Shown: positions 12,131 through 23,397, counted from the stretch's first letter. The stretch is DNA of 64,000 nt from Combretum micranthum (GCA_024138025.1 JAMXBD010000114.1:682001-746000), one strand, 5' to 3'. Notes: a model not told the origin generated them from the letters alone. A program made the numbers and translations.

Positions 12131-13410
12131 TAGACTGGCTAATTCGAGACCAGAGCATGATATTATAAAATAGAGTAATAATTCGAACAATCCAACAAAT
12201 AGTTGACTATTATAAAACAGAGTAAGAAGATGAAGGAATACAAAAGGAAAAATCAAGCAGTTGATGAAAATGGCATCTTATTATTGCAGTGGAATGTATT
12301 TATTCAGAATAATAATTCGAACAATCCAACAAATAGTTGACTATTCTTCCATGGACCCATGACTGAACCAGAATCAGAAAAATCCTATTACTTGAAAAAA
12401 AATATGCAAATACACATCATCAATTAACAAAAGCATATTTATGGGACTAATTAAACAAAAAAAAAAAAAAGAAGAGAGGAGGGGGTTGGGGGGTGTGTTG
12501 GGTTGGGGTTGGGGTTGGGGGTTGGGGAATCAACATATGTCAACACAAAATTTATGGAGAAAACACCGGACACTAAATACCAGAATTTCTAAGGAATTAT
12601 ACTAATAAAAAATGAAAAGATTGTAGCTCAGTTGTTGAGTGAAGCTCAAGACCAAGTCTCTAACCCAACTTCTATAGATGGAACAATCACCACCGACCCA
12701 TACCTATGAGTATTTGCATTTGTCTCCCAAATCACATTGAAAACTCACATATTATCTTGAAAGGTCCCCAAAGGTATCAATGGTAACGTGAGAACCTTCG
12801 GTTGTAATTTGAGTAGTAGATGCGCCATTCTGAAACTTTTGGGGAGGCAAATCAAAATTTTGTTAGCTTAGATGCCAGACACCCAAGCAAGCAACTTATC
12901 TTCCTGTGACTCATTTCCAAAGCCCAGGCACATTATATTGTTCATTTGAATCCAACAATGAGCTAAATGGTGTGATTATTTATCGATTGGTCTCCAGCAA
13001 TTGCAGGATCAAGTTGCAGAAAATCCTTTTGCTATCAGTATGGTTTAGAAATGCTTCAGAACACTTGTTGAGGGACTTAAAAGAAACTATTCATATTATC
13101 CTACATTGATTACAATCTTCAGGAGAAAAACATGCGTATGAAAAATTGAAAAGTCCTTGCATATTAACATTTCCTATTAATATTTAGCTTGATCAGCAAA
13201 ATATCTTTACTTATGACATAACAACCAAGGACCCTGAATTTTTTTGCTTCATGTAATCAACTAGTTCAAGCAACAGTATCACATTTGTAAGATAAAAGAA
13301 CCCAATAGTGAGTTTCCCAACAATCAGATCAATAACGGCTAGTTATTACAGAGAAACACAGCGTAATGTTTGAAAAAAAGGTGGGGCAACACAATGTTTA
13401 AGAGAGCAAA
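12130..13410. other. Intergenic, no gene seen
   Basis: Apart from the G-rich tract (12478-12528) and a direct repeat of AATAATTCGAACAATCCAAC (about 12176 and 12308), nothing is recognisable. Confidence 0.5.
12478..12528 (+). repeat. G-rich TTGGGG-type tract
   Basis: About 50 bases are made of runs of four to six G separated by TT or TGTG, with several consecutive TTGGGG units. It could form a G-quadruplex. It is too short and too irregular to be a telomere, and the plant telomere unit is TTTAGGG. Confidence 0.75.
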
Positions 13411-13411
13411 A

Positions 13412-13417
13412 TTTATT
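13412..13417 (-). terminator. Candidate polyadenylation signal AATAAA
   Basis: AATAAA is present on the minus strand about 410 bases past the second-frame stop of the CAND-like gene. The distance is long but possible for a plant 3' UTR. In AT-rich DNA this hexamer is frequent by chance. Confidence 0.2.
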
Positions 13418-13824
13418 ATCCTTCACAGGTAATCCAATATTAACATATGCTGGACTAGGATAAAGCTCAAGCATTCACAGCATACATTCTTGTTTTCTCT
13501 ACCAAACATTAGCTAGAACTGGTAAACCTTATGGACCAAGACTGAAGAAAAGGTAAAGAGATAGAAATATCCTCAAAAGTTACAGAAAATTTTCAAGTTG
13601 TCACAGAGACAACAGTCCAATCTGCACATATAAATTTAACATCTATAGAGTATAAACTACACAGCTATAAGGAGGAACAGCAAGCATAGTAGAGCAAAAA
13701 CATCAGAGCATAACAAAGGATGATCCAGGTGAACGACACAGAAGCCGTTCCAGCAATCAAATTCCTACCTCAACGATCCCACTTCAGCAATTATACAGCC
13801 TTCCCTGACAACTCCAAGCTCGAA

Positions 13825-15157
13825 TTACAATTCAAACTCATCTTCAAGCTTCAAAGCCTCTGCTGCAGCCTCTTCTTCCTCATCGTCAATAGCAAAATAA
13901 GGATTATGTGCCTCGGGCTTAAACTTATACCCAGTGAAAACAAAAAGCCAACGTGGCCAACTCTCCAGCCACCACACTCGTCCAAAGGTACTTATAAGAT
14001 GTGATTGTCTGCAATGCATACACTGCGACCCGTGTGAAGTAAATATAACAAATAACCACAATGTAGTACTGCCTAAACAAGGTCAACTTCATCAAGTTCA
14101 CCGCAGCCTTTCCATCAGTACGTGCAGCTTCACGGAGGTTCTTAATCGACCAAACGATTGGGAACAACACCGCACAACAACACACCACATCAACAAGTAA
14201 AAACACTTGCTTCCAAGTAAGCCAATCCTGCCCATAAGGACTGGTCTCATCGATCACAACCTGTGCGATATTCGCGATAACTTGTAGAGGAATCACTATC
14301 ATCAGAACCTTCTTTTCCTTATCCTGCAAGTAAGGTTTCAAGAACGACCAACCCGTACCGATCAGCACGATCAAAGTGAACAAGGTAATCCCTTTCAAGA
14401 AACTGAATATATAAAACAGGACATCCCAACCGTGTGCTGAACCGGTATGCTTTATATGCGACTTATCCTCGGCCTCGAAGAGCAAGTTCAATCCTTTAAG
14501 TATAACTACCCCGAGCATGAAGAAATGGATCTTGAAAACAGTGAGCCGTTTTTTATACAATACATATATCCAAACACCAGCTAGACCAAGATAAATCAAG
14601 GATAATAGAAAGTAAACCCTAGGCAAAATGGTTCGACCGAAAGATAAGTAATCGTGATTACCGCTCTTTCCTTCGAGATTATACATCGCGGATCGGACGT
14701 CCATCGACACCTTCAGGCGATCCTGGAGGCAGTTCGCGAACAAGAGCGTGAACTGATCGGCTTCGGTCCGTGCATAGAGAATATCGAATCGAGTGTCGGA
14801 TTTAAGCTTATCGAAGGAGTAGACCTGCCTGACGTAACTCGATTTGAAAGCGCAGGAGATTTCACCATCTTCGAGCTGAGAGACGACGTGGAGCCACGTG
14901 TCGCGAGTGCAGAGGAAGAATCCGACGGCGGAGAGGTCGAGATGGGAGGAAGAAGAGGTCTCGAGTTTGATGTTGGAGACGTTGAGTTCAAGGTGGCCGC
15001 GGTGAGTGAAACCGAATTCGTCAATGGGGATGATTGGACGGTCGTCGGATCGGAGCTCGGTAAAGCGGATCTCGGCGAGGGAAGGAGAGAGGTGGAGGAG
15101 GAAGACGAAGAACAGTAAGATTGTAGGGAAGAGAGAGAAAGTTCGTGAGGTCGCCAT
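13825..15157 (-). CDS. Lung seven-transmembrane receptor family protein (CAND6/CAND7-like), frameshifted near the 3' end
   Basis: One uninterrupted frame of 410 codons runs from ATG 15157-15155 to TAA 13927-13925. It starts with a hydrophobic signal peptide (residues 1-28, ending SPSLA), then a lumenal or extracellular domain (about 29-175) and seven hydrophobic segments: about 178-201, 208-230, 244-270, 283-302, 316-338, 363-383 and 389-405. The layout fits plant lung-7TM/GPR107-like proteins (Arabidopsis CAND6/CAND7, about 440 aa, to my knowledge single-exon), which family work places in Golgi or endosomal membranes and links to G-protein signalling. In this frame the protein ends LATLAF-CFHWV. 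The family-like tail, with VFTGYKF, HNPYF and an acidic stretch ending LKLEDEFEL, lies in another frame, stopping at TAA 13827-13825. The two frames would join at 13941/13942 if two bases were present there, so this is either a recent frameshift allele or an assembly error. Base composition is clearly less AT-rich than the surroundings. The upstream Met and signal peptide support this start. Confidence 0.9.
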
Positions 15158-15318
15158 TCTTAGGGTTTGAGATCAGATCTGTATTTTAGAGAGAGAGAGT
15201 CTCTCTCCTTGGAAGGTTTATAGATTTTGTTTCTTGGCTTTGAAATGGAGAGACGACTAAGAAGAGAAGACTTCCAGAGGGAGGCTCTATCTCCCTCTCT
15301 CTCTCTCTCTCTCTCTCA
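15158..15318 (-). promoter_or_regulatory. 5' leader and proximal promoter of the CAND-like gene, with GA/CT microsatellite
   Basis: Directly upstream of the ATG the minus strand is rich in GA: short AGAG runs lie around 15188-15208, and a (CT)n run on the plus strand at about 15283-15317 reads (GA)n in the gene's direction. Such GA tracts are common in plant 5' leaders and core promoters. A weak TATA-like stretch sits further out near 15380-15395. The transcription start cannot be set from the sequence. Confidence 0.4.
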
Positions 15319-15448
15319 CACATACACCATCCCCCCTCTCCCTTTTTTTCCCTTATTGTTAGATTAAGGAAAAAAATAATTATTTTTTATAAAATAAAAT
15401 AATTGTACAAATATGCCAGATGAAAAAATAAATCTAGAATAGATAAGT

Positions 15449-15590
15449 TGATCTCATCTCTTAAAGAGACGATGTCATTAGTGGTCGATCAGTGTATTTT
15501 GCACTAAGATTGAAGATGATAGATTCAATCTCGTCTCTTCAAAAGACGAGATCGGCCACTAATGATCTCGTCTCTTCAAGAGACAAGGTT
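15449..15590. repeat. Cluster of palindromes around a GAGACGA/TCGTCTC motif
   Basis: Short palindromes are nested in a larger one. AGAGACGATGTCATTAGTGG (15465-15484) pairs with CCACTAATGATCTCGTCTCT (15556-15575) with few mismatches. TCTCGTCT/AGACGAGA (15529-15551) is a perfect 8-bp stem. GTCTCTT-C-AAGAGAC (15570-15584) is a 7-bp stem with a one-base loop. A further TCTCTTCAAGAGA lies at about 16109-16121. The cluster sits 0.3-0.4 kb upstream of the CAND-like start codon. Confidence 0.7.
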
Positions 15591-15929
15591 AATTTACTTC
15601 TATTTTTTAGATTATTTTTATTTTAGTGGTATTTTTGTAACTATTTTTTAAAAATCAAAATTATTTTCCTTTTCCCCTTATTCTTTTTCTTCAATTAATC
15701 TCTTTTAAAGGCAAAAAAAAAAAAAACCGCTTTTGTTTTATATATGAATTTTTATAACCACCATGGAATATACAATAATAAATTACTTTATTATTTTTAG
15801 TTTAATCTCAGATGTCAAGAATTTTTATCTATTTACCATTCATCATATCTTATTCATGCAAATATCAATTATATAAAATAATTATATAAATACCTAGTAT
15901 TAATTATAAACATATAGTCATGGCCTATT

Positions 15930-16450
15930 GACCTTCCATCTACTTAATGGATTTGCTAACCTACTAAAAACTCACTTGGACACTTCGGCCCAAAAACTCC
16001 ATGAGCCCTTTAGCCCATTAAGGGCCTATGCCTTGGCCTTGAAGCCCCATATGACCTTGACTTAGATCTAGCATGGGGAAGATCCATGGCAACCTACTCC
16101 ATAGTCTTGTCTCTTCAAGAGAACAACTGCTAATCCAACCATCCTTCACGGGTGATCATATTGACCATCCTGGGTTTAAGTCAACTATCAAATTTAAGGA
16201 TATGCCACATAGGAATTAAATATTCTATAAACTCATCTTTTGGTATGACCATCACCTATAAATGGACCTTCATACCAAAGGCATAACTTATTTTACGCAA
16301 TTTAATTCCTCATTGTCTAAGCTTGCTTAATTCTCTCAAAACACGCCACTAACTTATGCATCTAAGTGGCCATATGGGACAAGCTCGGTGCACTACTAAC
16401 CATGTTTTATATCTACACGTCTATAGTGCTCCAACACTTTACTCTACTGG
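15930..16450 (+). mobile_element. LTR-like fragment, possibly of a Ty3/gypsy Tat-type element
   Basis: A TATA box (CTATAAATGG, about 16256) is followed by a leader and by ACTAACTTATGCATCTAAGT at about 16348. This resembles the R/U5 motif of many dicot Tat/Ogre LTRs as I remember it. No primer-binding site, partner LTR or coding region was recognised. Confidence 0.35.
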
Positions 16451-17029
16451 CAATTTGCACCTGTAACACCTACATATAGAGCACATAGTTTTGTCATTTT
16501 ACATATGTCTCAGACTTATGCAATACATATGTTCCACTACTTATATGTGATTTTGGAACATAATTAATTACCCAAAAGCAATCAAATGCAATTCTATGAT
16601 AGTACTTAAGTAATTGGAGTAATATGATTTGTAATGATGTAATTTATTTCATGGTATTGAAAAACATGTGATCCTTTTCAATTCCTTAAAATATTTGTCT
16701 ATATATCAATCATTAATAATATAATGACATATTACAAATCACATGAAAATAATTATACAAATACCGATGAAAAATCAAATGTTAAATATGCAATTTTCTC
16801 ACCTTGTATGTTATTTTCGCAAAAATACAAAAAGTATTCATTTATAGTAAACCACATGTTAAAGATGAGATATTAGTTTTCTTTTATAATAAATATCATA
16901 TTTAACATTGAATTTTGTAATATACTACTATAGTTTTTAAATCGCATGTAAGATAAGGGATTTCATCGCATCTTCAAGGTGCAAATACGCAGTAGTGTTT
17001 ATGTAATTGAAATTACAAATAATTGCAAA

Positions 17030-17370
17030 TATCTTGTCAAATTTTTACCTAAATGCATATTCACCCTTTGAACTTTTAAAGTTCACTTTTCTATTCCCTA
17101 AACTTTCTAATATTTGGCATAATTAAGAATAATTAACATTTTTCATGCATACTTTTAAAGTTTGAGGAGTAAATTTGCACATAAATGAAAGTTTATGGGT
17201 TAAATCTATATGTAAATGAAAGCTTGAGAGGGTAATTTGCAATTCTCTCCATTTTATTTTAATATAAAAAGTTAACTGTCCTTAATTGTATCAACTTTTG
17301 AAAGTTTGAGGAGTCTAAAAGTGCACTTTAAAGATTTAGGTGAAATTTAGCGGGTGATTTACAATTTCCC
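17030..17370. mobile_element. MITE-like inverted element
   Basis: The left arm (AAATTTTTACCTAAATGCAT, CCCTTTGAACTTTTAAAGTT) is an imperfect inverted match of the right arm (CTTTAAAGATTTAGGTGAAA, GGGTGATTTACAATTTCCCC). The centre has no coding sequence. Confidence 0.4.
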
Positions 17371-17504
17371 CATGAATTCATATGATTTGTATTTAAGTAA
17401 ATTCATTTTCTACAATCAGTGAACATGTGTTACACACTTAATTCCTTAACTTCTATTATATCCTACAACATTCACTACAAGATCACTAGATAGATACTAA
17501 GTAT

Positions 17505-17693
17505 AATTATTTGGATTGTCTATTTTCTATTTGTATCTATATCTAATCTACTTTTATATATAATTTGTATTTGATCTATTTAATATATTTGTGAGTTAAA
17601 ATGTTTGTTTTTCATCTGTATATATTTTCTGACAAATAGTCTATTTGAAAATGTTTGCATATTATCTGTATGCTGACGAAACAAATAGACCCT
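17505..17693. mobile_element. MITE family 1, diverged copy
   Basis: It starts TTATTTGGATTG and ends ACAAATAGACCCT, with the family's central TTTGATCTATTT and CTATTTGAAAATG blocks. Confidence 0.5.
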
Positions 17694-17807
17694 AAATAGA
17701 GCAACATGTCTTCATATTTTATATCCAAAACTTATATTATAAAATACATAAAGTGTATGTTATAAGGCATGATTTACTCCTTTTATATCATAAAGATTCT
17801 TAACTAA

Positions 17808-17832
17808 TAATAATAATAATAATAATAATAAT

Positions 17833-17880
<48 letters not shown>

Positions 17881-17893
17881 TAAAATAATAACA
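17808..17893. repeat. (AAT)n microsatellite with ATG variants
   Basis: About 85 bases of AAT/ATA repeats pass into ATGATA repeats and back again. Confidence 0.95.
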
Positions 17894-18586
17894 TAGTATT
17901 ATTTGGAAAAATATAAGCATTAGTAAGTAGCCACTGCATTTGTTATAGAAAAAAATATGAAACATAATGTAATTATTTAATATTATAAAACTATTGATTA
18001 TAGTATCTTTAATAAACATTGCATATGATAAGTTGTCCTTTAAGCAATCTAATTTTGCTAGAAGATATAATGAATCCTAAGAGAAGAAGGAAAAAGAATT
18101 AACTGCAAGGAAGAAGAATATGAATTCAAACTCAAAGAAACTACCTGCTTTCTTTGAAAATTTATTTATCTAAATAAAACAATCCTTTAAGGCCAATCGA
18201 GGGAACGTTGACTTGTCAAAGTTGTTAAATATAGTGATAAGGCCTATTTTGATGAAGCTTAGCAAAATTTTATGATGGATAACCATATAAAGACAACCCT
18301 AAATCCTATTAGAAAAACTTTAATCAAGTCACACATGAATGACTTTTAGGGAATATGCAAAATCCATCATTGGATCTTGCACAAAATGGTAGATTTATTT
18401 TAAAAGTAGCAAGTGTGATAAGTCGAAAAGGTGGTAGATATGGTAGGTCGAAAAAGTGGTAGGTTACATAGAAAAGTAATATGTGGTAGGTTAAAAAAGT
18501 GGTAAGTATGGTAGGTCACGACTTAACCTAAGTAGGTCTCAAATCCTACACCTATGGTATACTCAATCCCTAAAATAGGCTCTAAA

Positions 18587-18982
18587 TGTCACGAATGAGA
18601 GTTTCACCCCTCAAAGAGTTCCCATGCGGTGCTCAACCATCCTTCATATCATCGTTTGCTGCTATTCTGGGTGGCGAGACAGCCTTATCTTCCATGACTT
18701 CCTAGGTTTGTTCCAATCCCCATATTCTCATAAGGAGCACCCTCTTGGCTTTGCCACGATCCCCTATAAGTTTGAGAAGCTTCAACTATTATAACTGGTT
18801 TCGGCCTGCCTTAACCTCATCAGTAGAGCGGCATCAACTCCCAATCAGTTCATCCATGGGAGGCTAGACATGCCTTCAGATGTAACCTATACTCCCAGAC
18901 AAACCCTCTACTAATGTTACTTATAACTTTATATGCCTAAGTTAAAAACCCCTATAAAGCCCTCAACTTTAGGACTGTGACA
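18587..18982 (-). mobile_element. Short LTR, copy A (minus orientation)
   Basis: A 396-bp unit with TG...CA ends (TGTCAC...GTGACA). In its sense direction (minus strand) it begins TGTCACAGTCCTAAAG. It is homologous along its length to copies B and C. It has neither a recognisable primer-binding site nor a polypurine tract beside it. Confidence 0.75.
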
Positions 18983-19083
18983 TTGACAACGAGTGTACAG
19001 AAGGGGTGAGAGCTTAATAGTGGGTAGTGGCTGTAGTAAATTTACCTCATGACGAGAACGTTATGAATTTAAGTGGGGAAGAC

Positions 19084-19476
19084 TGTCACGGTCCAAGATT
19101 TGAGGGCTTTATGAGGGTTTTTAACTTGGGCATATAGAGTTATGGTATCATCAGTAGAGGGCTTGTTCGGGGTGTAGGTCACATCTAAAAGTGGGTCTAG
19201 CCTCCCGTAGAAACTAGCTAGGAGTTGATATCGCTCTTCTGATAAGGTCAAGGCAGGCCGAAACCAGTTGTAATAGTTGAACCTCCCAAACTTATGGGGG
19301 ATCGTGGTAAAGCCAAGAGGGTACTCTTTATGAAAATGTGGGGCTCATAATAGACTTGGGAAGTTAGGGAAGATAAGGCCTAGCTTGTCATCCAGATTAG
19401 CAACAAACGACGATATAAGGGATGGTTGAGTGCTGCACGGGAACTTTTTGAGGGGTGAAACTCCTGTCCCGTGACA
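19084..19476 (+). mobile_element. Short LTR, copy B (plus orientation) with polypurine tract
   Basis: A 393-bp unit beginning TGTCACGGTCCAAG and ending CCCGTGACA, inverted relative to A and C. Directly before it lies AAGTGGGGAAGAC (19071-19083), which looks like the polypurine tract expected before a 3' LTR in this orientation. Confidence 0.75.
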
Positions 19477-19594
19477 GTCAACATACCCAAGATCATCTTA
19501 CCGGATTTCGAGCTTCCACAGGCTTCCTCTCGCTCTCACCCATTCTTCCATCCTCTGAGATCGCCTCTTGTTGAGTTACCCAATGATAGGATTT

Positions 19595-19830
19595 GAGCAT
19601 AAGATCTTGCTTCAACTGTAACTCGTGACACAGTCGCTCTCAAGTAATGATGTCCTCACTCTGGTAGCCACTCTACTTGAGCTTCATCCACACGGGCTGA
19701 ATTGATAACAAGATTAGGGTTAAATCTTGTCTCCACGATTTGTGACACAGCTGCCCTCTGGCAATGGTATCCTCTCTCTGGTGGTTGTTCCTCCTAAGCT
19801 TTGTCCACACGAACCGCATCCACAACAAGA
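19595..19830. repeat. Tandem duplication, two units of about 116 bp
   Basis: The block starting GTGACACAGTCGCTCTC (about 19626) recurs as GTGACACAGCTGCCCTC (about 19741). Both go on through a TTCATCCACACG/TTGTCCACACG block and end in ACAAGA. It is part of the internal region between LTRs B and C. Confidence 0.6.
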
Positions 19831-19892
19831 ATTACCCACTTGTTAAGAACTCTAGATAGCATCTAAGTGGTCTGATGGAGTTGGGAACTTCC

Positions 19893-20310
19893 GCTCTGAT
19901 ACCAATTGTCACAGGACTAGAGTTTCAGCCCTCAAAGAGTTCCCATGCAACGCTCAACCATCCCTTATATCATCGTTTATTGCTAATCTGGATGGTGAGC
20001 CAACCTTATCTTCCTTGACTTCCTAAGTCTATTCCGAGTGACACATTCTCATAAGGAAACCTTCTTGGCTTTGCATGATCCTCATAAGTTCGTAAGGTTC
20101 AACTATTATAACTGGTTTCGGCTTGCCTTGGCCTCATCAAGAGAGCGCATCAACTCCCAACTAGTTTGTCCATGGAAGGCTAGACCCCCCCCCCCCCCCC
20201 CCCCTTAAGATGTAACCTACACCCCGATCAAACTATCTGCTAATGCGACTCATAACTCTATATGCCCAAGTTAAAAACCCTATAAAGCCTTCAATTCTTG
20301 GACCGTAACA
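19893..20310 (-). mobile_element. Short LTR, copy C (minus orientation) with primer-binding site and 20-base C run
   Basis: The LTR covers 19907-20310. In the minus direction it ends CCTGTGACA and is followed at once by TTGGTATCAGAGC (19893-19906), the classical plant initiator-Met tRNA primer-binding site. It is therefore a 5' LTR of an element pointing to lower coordinates. A run of 20 C at 20185-20204 replaces a short C-containing site seen in copies A and B. Confidence 0.75.
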
Positions 20311-21890
20311 CTAGACCTACTGCTGAGCCTAACAAAAATAGTCCATAATCTGTCATTATCAAGTAGTTTTATGCAAGAGAAAAGTAGGTGGGGTGCAAAA
20401 ACTAAAAATGCAAACAAGCTATACCGGTAACTCTTTATTGAACCATCATTATCTGCTTTGCAACCCATTTAATGAGATTCTTGTTGTTTAGAATCAAGTC
20501 TTAACATATTTTGAAGCATAGACTACCATGAACTACTACTGTTTCAATGAAAACACTTAAGGGAACAAAAGTTGCCAAATTAGGTTTCCCTCACAAATCA
20601 TCATGACCGTCTATTCCTGAAATAAACCATAACCTACAATTTAAAAAGATCAAGTATAAATCCTTTAAAAATCATCAATCCACTCCTCTTAGCAATCACC
20701 TCTTCTCTTAGTATCTGTACTTATAGCTGGTGTAATTGTATTGATAATTATTCTAATTGATTTGGTGGTGAGTTATTTAAGTTATCCATGCGTCCTATGG
20801 AGAGAAATGGAAGATGATTTTTTTTCATTAAAAATAGAATGGTCTTTTCTAAGGCTATCTTTTCTTATTTTTCATTTATTTACATTTTTAATTGTAACTA
20901 TTTATAACATGCATGGATATAAGAAAGGACATCATAAGTAGGAATTCATGGAATATAAGTAACATAAAGAAGAAATTAAATGGTTCTTTCTAGAAGGGTT
21001 TCCAACTCCTTATTTACTTAAGTATTGGCTTTTATTTCGCATACTAAAAGGTCAATGGATAAATATTAGCTAGAATTAACAAAACTTGCTAGTGGAAAAA
21101 TTTTATGCTCTCATCGTTGATGTGACAGGTCTATCAATCATTTAATAGCTACTAGTCGCACCATTAAAATAGTTTATTAACATTATATAAAATAATGTGA
21201 ATAATTGATTTCCTTTTTTTTTTTTTCATCAAGTTACTTATTTAAAATGTCAATTAGTTTTCTTACCCAATGAAAATGTTGATACGTTACTTGTATTTAG
21301 TACTTATCCTAAGTGCTGATATTTTTCGATTTAATTTGGCCACTTTGTATAAGTTGTTGTTATATATTATAAAAATTGTAATGCCACTCGTTTAAACTCA
21401 TTAAGAGTGTCATCTTGCAATTTGGGTGAGGCGTTATCATATATTGACAAGTTTAACGTGTAAAAATTACTCTAGAATTTTGATAATATAAAAATATAAT
21501 AGATAAAATTTATAGGTTCTATAGATTCAAATCTTATATAGATTAGACGTGGAGCAAATCCCAAAGTAAATACGCAATATAATAAGGTGGGTTTTGATTT
21601 TAAAATTTGGGAATCTATAAGGCAAGGGTACCTTAATATTACTCTAATAAGTAATGGTTATTAAATTTTATGAGATGATTCTAGTTTCACTAGGAATAGA
21701 AAGGTTATAATATATATATATATATATATATAGGTTATTATAACCATTGAGAATGAGGAAATCAAACTAATCCATCATGTTGGAAGGTCAATATTTATAT
21801 CATTAGGTCATAATGGTTTTGGTAGAATTGAAAATTTAATTAACATGAAAATTATGCTCTCATTTATTAGGATACTACAAAATATAAGAG
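20311..21890. other. Intergenic, no gene seen
   Basis: AT-rich. A short frame at 20741-20941 looks hydrophobic but has no family features. Confidence 0.5.
21708..21732. repeat. (TA)n microsatellite
   Basis: About 12 TA units. Confidence 0.9.
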
Positions 21891-21891
21891 A

Positions 21892-23044
21892 AGTAAATTA
21901 TACTAGAATGAATTAAGATTTTGGGGTAAGTTCATTTAAAATATAATATTTTTAGTGGTTAAAAATAGGTATCAATATTTCACAAAGTGAATTAATTAGT
22001 ATATCAATTAGGAGTGTTCATGGTTTGGTTCGGTTCAAACCCTTAACGAACCGAATCACTTTAACGATTCGGGGTTTTGAACCAAACCGCTTCACATGTG
22101 GTTTGATTCGCTTCACATTGCCTTTAAAAGATTTAGTTCTAACAAATAATATTAATAGTCATTTGAGTTCGCAAGAAAAAAAAGATGTTTAAATTGAGAA
22201 ACGTTGCATAAAAATTAAAGTCACTTATCAGGTCATATATTTAAAAATTTCAAATACACATATTATCCTATTTTAAAGATATTTTTCAATTTGAATTGAA
22301 AATAACATATATTTTTAATAAATCTATAATATTAACTAGGAAAATTATTATTTTGCATTAATTCCACATTTACTTATAATATTCTTTCTTTATGACATAT
22401 TTAGATTTCTATTATACTAATTAGCTTAAAGTTCCAAATTATCACTGTGTTGTTGGTTGTAGATGTTGCAATCTAGTATAAAACCTGCTCCTGCGAATGT
22501 ATTCCACGATGAGAGTTTTGCATTTTGTTGAATTAATCTTAGAGCAATACTAGCCTTAATATGTAATACTCAAGAGTTATACATAAATGAAATGGCTCTT
22601 ATTGATTTTTATGTTTCTTTTAATCTAAAACTAGTCGGTTCGGGTTCAAACAGTTTGGTTCGACATCTTGAACCAAATCATAACCGTTCTTCCTAAATTG
22701 AATTGCAAATTGAACCGAAATATTAAAAAACTACATTTTGCGATTCTGTTTGGTTTTGTTCGGTTCAATGAACAGCCCTAGTATCAACGTGTCACAAAGT
22801 TCATTCAAGGTATCAACGTTTAAATTATTTTTTCAATTAATGTTCTCAAAATTTCCTAAATGATTAATTATTAATACCTTGTTTGAATTACATTGTAAAA
22901 CGTTGATTTTCTTTTTAACCACTTGAAACGTTGATATTTTATATGAGTTTACCCTCCAAACATGAGACCTTTTTTAAATCACGGAAAACATTGATACATT
23001 AAATAAACTTATCGAAACATTGATACCTTTCAACATAATTTACT
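21892..23044. mobile_element. MITE family 2, copy 1, split by a hAT-like element
   Basis: The ends, AAGTAAATTATACTAGAATG on the left and ACATAATTTACTCG on the right, are inverted and match the family at 27993 and 42172. Internal family motifs such as GGGGTAAGTTCATTTAA and ACCACTTGAAACGTTGA are present. Without the insertion at 22009-22780 it is about 0.38 kb, the family length. Confidence 0.65.
22009..22780. mobile_element. hAT-like non-autonomous element with GGTTCGGTT repeats
   Basis: Terminal inverted repeats TAGGAGTGTTCATGGTTTGG on the left and GTTCAATGAACAGCCCTA on the right. Subterminal repeats are of the TTTGGTTCGGTTC kind on both arms. The flanking 8 bases ATATCAAT (22001-22008) and GTATCAAC (22781-22788) agree at 6 of 8 positions, as expected for an old hAT target duplication. 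It has no transposase. Confidence 0.7.
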
Positions 23045-23397
23045 CGATATAAAAGACATTCTATTTCTACATTTACCAAATTTAACCTAAAATCATAATA
23101 ACTACAACAACGATGCAACTAGGGTGGCTTTGATATGAGTCATATAAAACTAAACCTGTCCTAGTTTTTATAAGGTTTACCAAACTTGATCTAAAAACCC
23201 TATAGGTTTTTTTTTTCTTTTTTTAATTATATCGAAACCCACGCTTATAGGTTTCAAGTCTACTAGAACTCAACCCTATAACAATATGTTGAATAACAAC
23301 ATTTGCAGCCTTTTTTGTATAGTTTTTTCTTTTTATATTCAGTATTGGTATTCTTACAATATGACTAAATATATTAAAAAAATCGAATCTTATAATT

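Noticed and set aside
12478..12528. Interstitial telomere
   Set aside because: The unit is not TTTAGGG, and the tract is short and irregular.
12623..12690. tRNA-like words TAGCTCAGTTG
   Set aside because: The rest of a tRNA (anticodon arm, TTCGA block, acceptor pairing) is absent.
14713..15024. Minus-strand Ser/Thr/Pro-rich frame
   Set aside because: Shadow of the same gene in another frame.
14654..15118. Plus-strand frame of 154 codons
   Set aside because: It is antisense to the CAND-like gene, and its acidic, low-complexity make-up is the mirror of that coding sequence.
17804..18019. Frame ending in a poly-Tyr/Leu stretch
   Set aside because: Product of the (AAT)n microsatellite.
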